Assembly (NCBI RefSeq): GCF_002135205.1
Contig: NZ_NEFZ01000013.1
Location: 1 to 45,499 of the forward strand
Reading direction: 5' to 3'
DNA from: Acinetobacter sp. ANC 4204
GTDB taxonomy: Bacteria; Pseudomonadota; Gammaproteobacteria; Pseudomonadales; Moraxellaceae
Length of the DNA: 45,499 nt
Shown: positions 28,385-36,017 of the stretch, one piece after another
Position numbering within the stretch: position 1 is the stretch's first letter
Layout: every line of letters begins with the position of its first letter
Made by a program: the position numbers and the translations under genes
The notes under the pieces: generated by a model
What the model was told of the DNA's origin: nothing
The model's database searches: none
The model's input: only the letters and a program-made list of their open reading frames with translations

Positions 28385-29053
28385 TTATTCTTTTAGATCC
28401 AATAAACCTAAACTAACTATTTTATCATTTTCAGTACATGATGGCTGTATATCCATATCTAAGAAAGTATAACGGTGCAATAGTTTTTCTTCACTATTAT
28501 GACCTCCCCAGATATTAAAATTAGAACCTTCATGTGAAAAACATTCAGTTATAATATTTGGAATACCATTTCCAATTAGATCCACCCCTCTAATCTTTCC
28601 ATTACTATACATAATTTGGTTTTTACTTAACTCAAAACCATAACCTCGAAGAGGCGTTTTAGTTTTCTTATCAATATTATAAAAATAATTAGGCTCATCA
28701 GTTACAAAAGTCAAGTTCGAAACACAATCAGTATCATCTTTTTTAGATACTGGTTTCACCATATCATATTTAAACTTTTCATCTTCCTTATATATAACAA
28801 CAACATCATTATTAATTGGTTTTTCACTTACAATACATCCTTCTTTAGAGTTTAATAATACATAAATTTTATTATCTAAGGCTTTCTTTACGCCTTTACT
28901 GCTCTGCAAAATTTTACCAGCTAATAAATCTGATTGTGGCTTCTCTATTTTCTGTTGTTCAATCGATTTAGCATGAGCAGTCTCACCTAAATATTTAGTG
29001 TCGCAAGCATTTAAGATTAATAAGCACATAAAAATCAATGTTTTATAAATCAC
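28385..29053 (-). CDS. predicted lipoprotein, probable orphan T6SS immunity protein
   Basis: 222 residues. The signal peptide ends at lipobox LNAC, giving a lipidated Cys17. The mature part has several Cys residues, a Lys/Asp/Glu-rich middle and no recognised domain. It is intact, AT-rich and on the same strand as vgrG. It belongs to the group of small exported proteins between the Dyp gene and the present effector. A role in neutralising a peptidoglycan-targeting effector in the periplasm is inferred from position and lipid anchoring. Confidence 0.6.
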   Translation of the reverse strand: MIYKTLIFMCLLILNACDTKYLGETAHAKSIEQQKIEKPQSDLLAGKILQSSKGVKKALDNKIYVLLNSKEGCIVSEKPINNDVVVIYKEDEKFKYDMVKPVSKKDDTDCVSNLTFVTDEPNYFYNIDKKTKTPLRGYGFELSKNQIMYSNGKIRGVDLIGNGIPNIITECFSHEGSNFNIWGGHNSEEKLLHRYTFLDMDIQPSCTENDKIVSLGLLDLKE

Positions 29054-29122
29054 TTTTACCTACCTGTGTGTGACCAATGCAGTGCATCTTTACTGCCGTA
29101 CCCAATTACACTATATTTTTAT

Positions 29123-29260
29123 TTAATTGCATAAATGTAGACCAGCTGGTATTCTTTTTCTTTCAATATTAATAGTCAAAAATTTTCCAATATAATTAGA
29201 TATTTTTATATCTACTGCCATTCTCCTAACATGGTTTGAATACCTTGGCTTATCCACCAC
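29123..29260 (-). other. short open frame after the lost-effector tail (probably a gene remnant)
   Basis: 45 codons from GTG 29260 with AGGAGA four bases ahead (29264-29270 as TCTCCT). The translation begins VVDKPRYSNHVRRMAVDIKI and ends LCN. The start sits directly behind the TAG of the remnant at 29269-29335, as a coupled downstream gene would. It is too short to name and may be the beginning of a truncated immunity gene. Confidence 0.3.
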
Positions 29261-29268
29261 ATTATCTC

Positions 29269-29335
29269 CTATGCATTATTTTTAATACATTGCTTCAGAA
29301 AATTCACTCCTTCAGCATTATTTCTTTTATGGGTC
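29269..29335 (-). pseudogene. C-terminal tail of a displaced effector or island protein
   Basis: A frame of about 22 codons reading GWTHKRNNAEGVNFLKQCI and then KNNA before TAG (29269-29271). It lacks a start codon and stops abruptly at its 5' side where Dyp-homologous DNA begins. It does not match the tail of the present effector. I interpret it as the last piece of an earlier gene cut by recombination. The family is not recognised. Confidence 0.45.
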
Positions 29336-29338
29336 CAT

Positions 29339-29549
29339 CCACTGTCTTATAGCTATGGTAAAATAAGCAAGACTTATTTTTATTGCCTATACTAAAGATT
29401 TAAGCATTATTGATTCGATGCTATTGCGTATGTTTGGCACCAGTGGTGATGGAGTCCATGGCCGCATGCTTCATTTTGTAACTCCTGTTGACGGTGCTTA
29501 TTATTTTGCACCGAGTGAGGAGTTACTGGAAGAAGTGTTGGAAGGATGA
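29339..29549 (+). pseudogene. partial second copy of the Dyp peroxidase 3' end
   Basis: From about 29365 to the TGA at 29547-29549 this matches 26913-27089 of the intact Dyp gene with about a dozen differences in 180 bases, most of them synonymous. Weaker similarity extends to about 29339. It covers roughly the last 70 codons, has no start and carries a one-base loss near its left end. The mostly silent changes show that it diverged under protein selection elsewhere, so it came from another strain's gene rather than from a fresh local copy. Confidence 0.85.
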
Positions 29550-29553
29550 GTTT

Positions 29554-29592
29554 AAATTAGGAGTAACTAAAAATGCTAGTTACTCCTAATTT
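29554..29592. terminator. hairpin after the Dyp fragment
   Basis: A perfect 16-bp stem (29554-29569 with 29577-29592) and a seven-base loop end the immunity gene (leftward) just as the 27098-27131 hairpin ends the intact Dyp gene. The two stems have different sequences, supporting separate origins. Confidence 0.75.
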
Positions 29593-29594
29593 AA

Positions 29595-30353
29595 TCAATT
29601 AATAACAAACTCTCCATTATTATTCAGAGTAATTTTCAACAGCTTTCCATTCTTTGTATAAAATATTTCATAGTTTTTATTAATTGTTATATTGTTAGAA
29701 GCATCTATAGTAATTTTTTTAAATAGTCCCAATGCATTTACTGAGGTAAGATTAATTACAGAGCGACCAGAATCCGAAGACGATGGAGATGCTATTAAGA
29801 TCACACCATTTTTTGATTCAGGAAAGATAACTGAACTACCATAGTTTTCATCAAGTTCGTTATAAACTTCCAATAAAGCAGAAACATCAATTAAATTTAC
29901 TTTATCACAACTAGTCTTACTGTTTTTCAAAATGCAGTTGATGTGATCATCAGTATTATAAGGTAATAAAGTTACAGAAAATCCATCATCATTTTTTTTA
30001 TTAATTTCTTTTAAAACCTTACCATTATCTCTGCCAATTTCATTTAACCTGTTTATGTATTCACCCCTATAACACTCTTCCTTTACCAATCCAACACCTT
30101 CCCCAAGAGTATAAGATTTTTTACTCTCACATCTATTCTCAATACTTTTTTTCCATAGAGTAAAATCTTTTCTTTCATTGTTTTTTAACTTTTTCAACTC
30201 TTTTTCAAGAAGAAAATTTTCTTTTCTAATACATTGAAATTTTTCCTCAACATTATTTGAATTGCAACCTTTTGTGCTAGTTTTTGCACATGCCACATTC
30301 AGAAAACCTAATCCTATAAAAAAAATTAAATAAAAAAAATTAAAATTAAACAT
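29595..30353 (-). CDS. LprI-like exported protein, probable cognate immunity protein
   Basis: 252 residues. A hydrophobic signal peptide ends near NVACA. Residues about 28-115 are Cys-containing and helical with FTLWKKSIENRC, followed by GEGVGLVKEECYRGEYINRL, resembling the LprI/DUF1311 domain known for inhibiting lysozyme. The C-terminal part (about 120-252) is a beta-rich extension that I cannot name. It begins 4 bases after the effector stop, with AAGGA 10 bases before its ATG, so expression is tied to the effector. Position, export and domain all point to protecting the cell against the effector; this is inference. Confidence 0.72.
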   Translation of the reverse strand: MFNFNFFYLIFFIGLGFLNVACAKTSTKGCNSNNVEEKFQCIRKENFLLEKELKKLKNNERKDFTLWKKSIENRCESKKSYTLGEGVGLVKEECYRGEYINRLNEIGRDNGKVLKEINKKNDDGFSVTLLPYNTDDHINCILKNSKTSCDKVNLIDVSALLEVYNELDENYGSSVIFPESKNGVILIASPSSSDSGRSVINLTSVNALGLFKKITIDASNNITINKNYEIFYTKNGKLLKITLNNNGEFVIN

Positions 30354-30357
30354 GGTG

Positions 30358-32544
30358 TTAAATTCCTTTAAAATTATCTGGAAGTCTTAATTTAAATGAT
30401 TTTGGAATACTATCTTTTAATTCAGAAACTGTACCATGTGCATGAATTGCTTTTCCATGACCAAAAATTAGACCCTCTCTAACAGCTTTATCATGAAAAA
30501 CATTGACCCATGCTTTTCGATTATATTCATCAGAATAATATTTATTTGCATAATTCAAATGTCCCCCTACAATGGATGGGCGACCATTTGCTCTTTCAAT
30601 CAAATAACTATTCACGAAATTTTTTATCCTTGAGCTAACAGCAGACATTGGCATATTTTGAACAGAACCATATGGCTCTAAACTTTTAGGTCCTGTTATT
30701 TTAGAGAACTGACGATGTGCATTGACAACATTTCTCACAGTACCTCCCCATACACCAGATTTCGTCCTATTTAATATAGTATCTACAACTCCAGCAGCTT
30801 GTTGTTTAAAATTATTTTCATTTTTAAATTTAATTACTTCAGTCTCCGTTACCTTCATAATATCAATAATATCTTGATTCGATAAAATCAACTCACTTTC
30901 TAAAATATTAGATTTAGGATCTTCATTTTTAAAGATAATACCAGAACAACTGAGTAAAGATTGCTTATTTATTTCTTTTAGTAGAACAGAGAATAATTCT
31001 CCATTTAGATCTTTAACTGTTTTTTTAAAATAAATTTCATTTCTAGCAACCATTGAAAATTTTGTCACATCGTAATGCACCCATGTACTTGCTCCCGAAG
31101 AACCATCATTAAACTTTTCTGGTTCCAGATAAATTTTACCATCTTGTCTTTGTTCTGAAGCATTCATCTTAGCTACTAATATTTTTTTACGTATTTTATT
31201 CATATCTTGAGAAGCTGTAGTTCTAACTCCATTTTTATTAAAATGTATATCTAAAGCTAGTCCCATATGGTTAACACTAGTTCTTTTCTTTTGTTTATTA
31301 CTCTCGATACACCTATACCCGGACTCTATATATGCTACTTCGATATTTTCAGATTTAAAATCATTTTTTAGATAAAAACTTAATGCCTTCAACACCCATA
31401 TTAAAGACCTATGTAAACCTGGATACTCATTTGCAGTATTTAATCCTGACTTCACCCCTCTAATATTATTACCATACCCTAAACACTCACCACACGGACA
31501 AGAAGCCTTCGCCATAAAACTTGCTATTGGATACTCATAGTAAAACTTATCCAAAGCAGATAAAACGCTTCCACAAATTTTTCCAGTTTCAATCACCCCC
31601 ATATAATCTCTCTGAAATTGCCTAATACAAGCAGCTGTTAAGTTAGTAAACTCATCTGTGGGTAATGCACCACCAAACCCAGCTAAACGAATATTAATTT
31701 CTCTAATTAATTCACTTTTACCTGATGAAATACATTGAGGATTGGTTTTACATAAATTTTCAGTATTCGTTTTGGGTGTTCCACTCTCTTGGCTACGGTC
31801 TTCAACTGTCGGGATTTTAGAGCCTAAATTGGCAGTTTCATTGAGTATATTCTTACCCTCTTCATAAAGTTCATTCACCTTATTTAGGATTTCATTACCT
31901 AAATTTCCTGAAAAAAGTCCATCACCTTGCTTTTTTTGCGGACTCGCCTGAGAAGGCTTTTTTGCTTCTTGCCTCTGAGATATTTTTGATGTTGTACTAG
32001 GGGACGATTGATTTTTTGGTTGTGTGGCTGATTTTTCTTTTTGTTGATGCACATGATTTCCTGCAGCTGGAATATTTACTTCCAACTTAATCACTTGACC
32101 AATATAAATCTTATTTGGATCATCTATCTTATTTAGGCGTTCTAATGCGCGAACTGTCGTATTATTTTTCTGAGCGATATCAAATAAAGTTTCTCCTTTT
32201 TTCACAACATGTGTTTTTCTTTTATATTCTCCATTACTTCCCTGATTAGTGAATGTCGTTAAGTTTAAAAGAACTTTAGGGCTCGTAATCTTTACAATCA
32301 TCCTATCTCTAGACATAACAAAGCTTTGGACTTTTAGCATTAAACCATCAAACATACTTTTGACATGAACATCTAATGCTGTACCTTTATCTCGGCTAAT
32401 TTCGACAATGCACCCTTTAGAGTTTGTTGCACCAGCCGCAATAACCTGTCCAGTCCTTTGGTTCGTCACTTTATATTGAGCTTTAGGAATTGGGCTTCCA
32501 AATAAATCTAAAATTTGTATAGTCACTAATGATTTTTTATTCAT
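30358..32544 (-). CDS. T6SS cell-wall effector with M15 peptidase and SleB-type hydrolase regions
   Basis: 728 residues, no signal peptide, delivered by VgrG rather than secreted alone. Regions in order: an Ig-like N-terminal part (1-95), a LysM domain (112-155), a Gln/Ser/Lys linker (160-262), a peptidoglycan-binding-type helix bundle (about 265-337), a CPCGEC motif (349-354), an M15-type zinc peptidase with His426 and Asp432 in HMGLALDIHF and His490 in WVHYD, and a SleB/hydrolase_2-like region (565-705) with VVDTILNRTKSG and HRQFSKI. It should cleave both peptide cross-links and glycan strands of target cells. The layout recalls the bifunctional A. baumannii effector Tse4. AGGA lies in the vgrG tail, so the two are coupled. 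Confidence 0.82.
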   Translation of the reverse strand: MNKKSLVTIQILDLFGSPIPKAQYKVTNQRTGQVIAAGATNSKGCIVEISRDKGTALDVHVKSMFDGLMLKVQSFVMSRDRMIVKITSPKVLLNLTTFTNQGSNGEYKRKTHVVKKGETLFDIAQKNNTTVRALERLNKIDDPNKIYIGQVIKLEVNIPAAGNHVHQQKEKSATQPKNQSSPSTTSKISQRQEAKKPSQASPQKKQGDGLFSGNLGNEILNKVNELYEEGKNILNETANLGSKIPTVEDRSQESGTPKTNTENLCKTNPQCISSGKSELIREINIRLAGFGGALPTDEFTNLTAACIRQFQRDYMGVIETGKICGSVLSALDKFYYEYPIASFMAKASCPCGECLGYGNNIRGVKSGLNTANEYPGLHRSLIWVLKALSFYLKNDFKSENIEVAYIESGYRCIESNKQKKRTSVNHMGLALDIHFNKNGVRTTASQDMNKIRKKILVAKMNASEQRQDGKIYLEPEKFNDGSSGASTWVHYDVTKFSMVARNEIYFKKTVKDLNGELFSVLLKEINKQSLLSCSGIIFKNEDPKSNILESELILSNQDIIDIMKVTETEVIKFKNENNFKQQAAGVVDTILNRTKSGVWGGTVRNVVNAHRQFSKITGPKSLEPYGSVQNMPMSAVSSRIKNFVNSYLIERANGRPSIVGGHLNYANKYYSDEYNRKAWVNVFHDKAVREGLIFGHGKAIHAHGTVSELKDSIPKSFKLRLPDNFKGI

Positions 32545-32546
32545 TT

Positions 32547-35500
32547 CTAATCCTTATTATTTTCATTATGATTTATTTCTAAATTCTCACCATTTACATT
32601 TTTATCAATACTAAAATCATCTTCATCAAAACTTTCGACTCGTAAGCCCCATTCATCATCAGATCCAACAAGCACTTGGACTTTTGTTGGGTCTGATGTG
32701 TTAATTTTTCCTGTACGGCCATGTTCATCTATTACCCCTGCAATAAATACATTTGTCTCAGGAATAAAAGCTTTGTAACTGAGCTGATTAAAATCACTTG
32801 CCCAAAATAAATTATAAATATCTAGCCGATTGCTAAAAGTAGAAGAGCAAGGTAATTCAGGAACCTCATAAGACACTTTTGCCCCACCCACAAAACTATG
32901 CTGACCCGCCTTACTTTCAAACTTTCCACCTGTTGTCGTAAAAATTCCATCCCCATTGATTTTGAGCTGTGAACCACCAGCAGTAAGCACAATTTCTTTT
33001 GGACTGGTTATCTCTATTTTATCTTCAGTTGAAATTAGCTTAATCACCTTGCGCGCAATCGCCTCTATCGCATCATCTTGCGCCTGTAATTCAACTTTTC
33101 CTTTTGCAGCAAATGCCTTTAGCCCTTTTTGTGCAGCAAATAAGCTCACCTTATCCTGTGCATGCGCAATAATATTCTTCTGTGCACTTAAGTTAATAGA
33201 CCCCTGTGCGCTTTCAACAATGTCTTGAGAAGCCTGTAAAACAATATCTTCGGGTGTCGTGAGGGCAATACCATTGGGGGAAGCCAACAACATTAAAGCC
33301 TGACGAAAGATCTTCGCTTGAGCTTGATTGTGAGTATCCTGCGTTTGCTCTGCCTCTTGAGCATATGTCTCCATAAAGCCTTGCATGGAGCCCAATGCCT
33401 GCATAGGATTAACATTTAGCTTGCTGCCTTTATTAAAGCTTCCGCAAACACTGGTCAGATCAAAGTCATTCATCTCGACATTAGCAATCACTTTGCCAAC
33501 ATCTTTTAAAGCGGAGAAAGGATCCGCATTCAATTTTTCTTTGACACTTTGCAACTGACTCTTTAAAGCATCTGAACCATGTTCTTCGAGATTATCAATA
33601 AAGGCTTTTAAGTTTTCGATTGAGTTATTCGCGCCTTGAAAGAAGTCTTTAAATTCATTGATCAAATTGTCAGTGTCTTGACCAAATTTTTGAATATCCT
33701 CAATGAAGCCACCACAGCTTTTTAGTGCCGAAATCGGATCTTGACTAACTGCCGTTTTAAATAAACCAACAGTTGCTTGGAGTGCTTGATTGGCTCCTTT
33801 TAACTCTAAAGATTGAATCAACTTAGGCAGACGATTGACGACATTCAGTGCATCAGTCTGTTGTTTGACAGCCAAAGTACTCAGTATGTGCATACTGTCA
33901 TGACCTTGCTGTAAGATGGACTGGGCTTCTGACGCAGCCAAATGATCTGCAACCGCTTGATCCTGTGCATAGGTACTAATCAAGAGCCCCTTACCTGCAC
34001 GCATGGCTCCCCATTGATCCGTTCTTAGCTCAAACCCCTCACCACGCCCATCACTGTTTTCAGTTTCTTTTGGATGACTGAGGTTACCAAGGTTGAGCTG
34101 ACTCGCTCCATGACTACTGTGTAGCTGCACACTAATTTGCCCTGTCGTATCATCAAAACGCAGTTGGTTAAAACCTTGCCCTGCAACCTCTTGTGAACGA
34201 ATACCACTGAGCTTCTTCGTTGCAGGCAATGTTCCCTTTACATCAAACATGGTTTGGTGACGCTCCGCTTCATGAATCCGCCCTACGACAAAGGGTCGAT
34301 CAACATCCCCCTCAAAGAAGTCAATAACCACAATTTCTCCGACACGCGGATGAAAACGTGCGCCATATCCCTCACCCGCCCATGGGGTCAATACATCGAC
34401 CCAAGCCGAGTCCGTATCATTGTCATTTGCACCCGCACCACCATCATGGGCATGGTCATCACTACGGGTAAACATGAAGCGAACTTTAATCCGTCCCCAT
34501 GCATCCACATAAATTTCTTCCCCTTCGGGCCCGACGACTTTAGCCCGTAAAGGGTAGGCTGCTGGACGGTGTATCCATGCTTGATATTCAGGAACAATTT
34601 TAACCTCACGGCGTACGACAAAGAGTTCATTGGCTTGTCGTTCTTCATCACTCAGACCTTGCCAGCGACTTCCTTTTAATAACAGATTGATTTGCTGTAG
34701 CAACTCTTTGGGTAAATTATTTTGGTTATAAAAAGTTTTCCCTAAAATGAGAAATTCACGCTCTGTGGATACATGTTGGTCTATTTCAGGATGCCCCACC
34801 ATTTCAAACCAATAGCCCACATGCGCATCGCGAACGCTACTTTTTGCGGTGAAATATTTGGCCTGAAGCTCGTAAGAATGGCTCAGTTGTTGATTCAGTC
34901 GTTCTAGTTGGTTGCTATTTGCAACTGTCGTCTGATCTCCTCCCTGCAGATCACCCGTCCATGCTGAACTAACACACCAAACTTGTTCTAAGCTTAAACT
35001 TTCATTGTCCTGTTGATCACTATGCTGATGTGTACTAAGTGCAGTATGACTTTGATCTTGAAGCAAATGTTGCGCATGCCAACGCTGCGTTTGTACCCGT
35101 GTTGGTTGTAAATGCCGCTCTGCAATAAAACTGGTAATGCTATCAAATGGCTCGGTGGCATGGCTGCGGTGGAAACGAATCGTCCGACGACCCAGTGCTG
35201 TAAACACTTGATTGTCATCAATCAAACGAAGTTGCTGTGCCTGAATCGGCTCGGACGAACTGAACACCATCGGAGCTTGTTCATCAATCAACCAATTAAT
35301 ACCTTCACTCCGCCATAGGCGCGTAAGAAACTCAGCATCGGTTTCATTAGACTGCATGACAAACGGACGTATATCATAATCGCGGCTCAGACCCTCTAAA
35401 TTCAAGCTTAAACTGGCTGCGAATAAGGCACTATTGTTTTGCCATTCACTAAACAGAGTTTCAGTAATTTCACGAACACTTTTATTCATAAACACGCGAC

Positions 35501-35870
35501 TGTTTCTGCGCTTATGCCACAGTGAGGTTGCATCTTCAATCGTCAGTTTATAAACAGTTAGTGCACCATCACTTTGGCCTTGACTAGCACCCGTAATTAC
35601 GCCAGTGAGACGCGAGAGCTGCCCAACATCCGTAACCTGATCTACGGCGACACGACCACCAATGAATTGTTTCAAAGGCAGATAAGCATTGGTCGATAGA
35701 CATAGAATTTCAGCCTTTAGGCCTTGATTGATACGGTGCTTACCCTCAATGCGCTGAATAAACACCTGTGTATTCAAGGCCAGATTGGAAAAATGAATAT
35801 GCAAGGCACGTTTTTGCGAGCCAAATCCAAAGGATTCCAGCATCTTATAAATAGAATTGAACATGATCAT
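32547..35870 (-). CDS. vgrG: T6SS spike protein VgrG with DUF2345 domain
   Basis: 1107 residues. The N-terminal part (about 20-440) is the gp27-like barrel region, and about 450-545 is the gp5-like OB domain (DAWGRIKVRF, FHPRVGEIVVIDFFEGD, DRPFVVGR). A region at about 655-860 is helical and unusual. DUF2345 follows (about 865-1010; ASPNGIALTTPEDI and KIEITSPKEIVLTAGG). The acidic tail (about 1060-1107) probably carries the effector. The spike pierces target cells and carries the effector encoded next. ATG 35870 or 35864 could start it; neither has a clear ribosome site. No other T6SS structural gene is in the window, so this is an accessory locus. Confidence 0.92.
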   Translation of the reverse strand: MIMFNSIYKMLESFGFGSQKRALHIHFSNLALNTQVFIQRIEGKHRINQGLKAEILCLSTNAYLPLKQFIGGRVAVDQVTDVGQLSRLTGVITGASQGQSDGALTVYKLTIEDATSLWHKRRNSRVFMNKSVREITETLFSEWQNNSALFAASLSLNLEGLSRDYDIRPFVMQSNETDAEFLTRLWRSEGINWLIDEQAPMVFSSSEPIQAQQLRLIDDNQVFTALGRRTIRFHRSHATEPFDSITSFIAERHLQPTRVQTQRWHAQHLLQDQSHTALSTHQHSDQQDNESLSLEQVWCVSSAWTGDLQGGDQTTVANSNQLERLNQQLSHSYELQAKYFTAKSSVRDAHVGYWFEMVGHPEIDQHVSTEREFLILGKTFYNQNNLPKELLQQINLLLKGSRWQGLSDEERQANELFVVRREVKIVPEYQAWIHRPAAYPLRAKVVGPEGEEIYVDAWGRIKVRFMFTRSDDHAHDGGAGANDNDTDSAWVDVLTPWAGEGYGARFHPRVGEIVVIDFFEGDVDRPFVVGRIHEAERHQTMFDVKGTLPATKKLSGIRSQEVAGQGFNQLRFDDTTGQISVQLHSSHGASQLNLGNLSHPKETENSDGRGEGFELRTDQWGAMRAGKGLLISTYAQDQAVADHLAASEAQSILQQGHDSMHILSTLAVKQQTDALNVVNRLPKLIQSLELKGANQALQATVGLFKTAVSQDPISALKSCGGFIEDIQKFGQDTDNLINEFKDFFQGANNSIENLKAFIDNLEEHGSDALKSQLQSVKEKLNADPFSALKDVGKVIANVEMNDFDLTSVCGSFNKGSKLNVNPMQALGSMQGFMETYAQEAEQTQDTHNQAQAKIFRQALMLLASPNGIALTTPEDIVLQASQDIVESAQGSINLSAQKNIIAHAQDKVSLFAAQKGLKAFAAKGKVELQAQDDAIEAIARKVIKLISTEDKIEITSPKEIVLTAGGSQLKINGDGIFTTTGGKFESKAGQHSFVGGAKVSYEVPELPCSSTFSNRLDIYNLFWASDFNQLSYKAFIPETNVFIAGVIDEHGRTGKINTSDPTKVQVLVGSDDEWGLRVESFDEDDFSIDKNVNGENLEINHNENNKD

Positions 35871-35962
35871 TATTTAAGTTATTGGTTTTTATATTTGTGC
35901 GCGGAGTGTACAAAATGTCTAATTTTTAATCTAGTAAAATAATGTTAATCAATACGTATTCC

Positions 35963-36009
35963 TGAGATAATAAAAAAAGGAGCATTCTGCTCCTTTTTTT
36001 ATTATCTCA
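35963..36009 (-). terminator. terminator after the malic enzyme gene
   Basis: A perfect 22-bp stem (35963-35984 with 35988-36009) with a three-base loop. It contains GGAGCA/TGCTCC and a run of seven A/T pairs, so it terminates in both directions. It separates the malic enzyme gene from vgrG. Confidence 0.88.
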
Positions 36010-36017
36010 TTTCAGCT

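Noticed and set aside
28328..28429. Rightward frame reading VEDFIDTEFLQGIILLDP across the end of the lipoprotein gene
   Set aside because: It looks protein-like but lacks a start, overlaps the intact leftward gene's 3' end and has no support beyond a short open stretch.
29339..29549. Recent tandem duplication of the host Dyp gene
   Set aside because: About a dozen mostly synonymous differences in 180 bases mean the copy diverged as a functional gene elsewhere, and it lies in a block with foreign composition.
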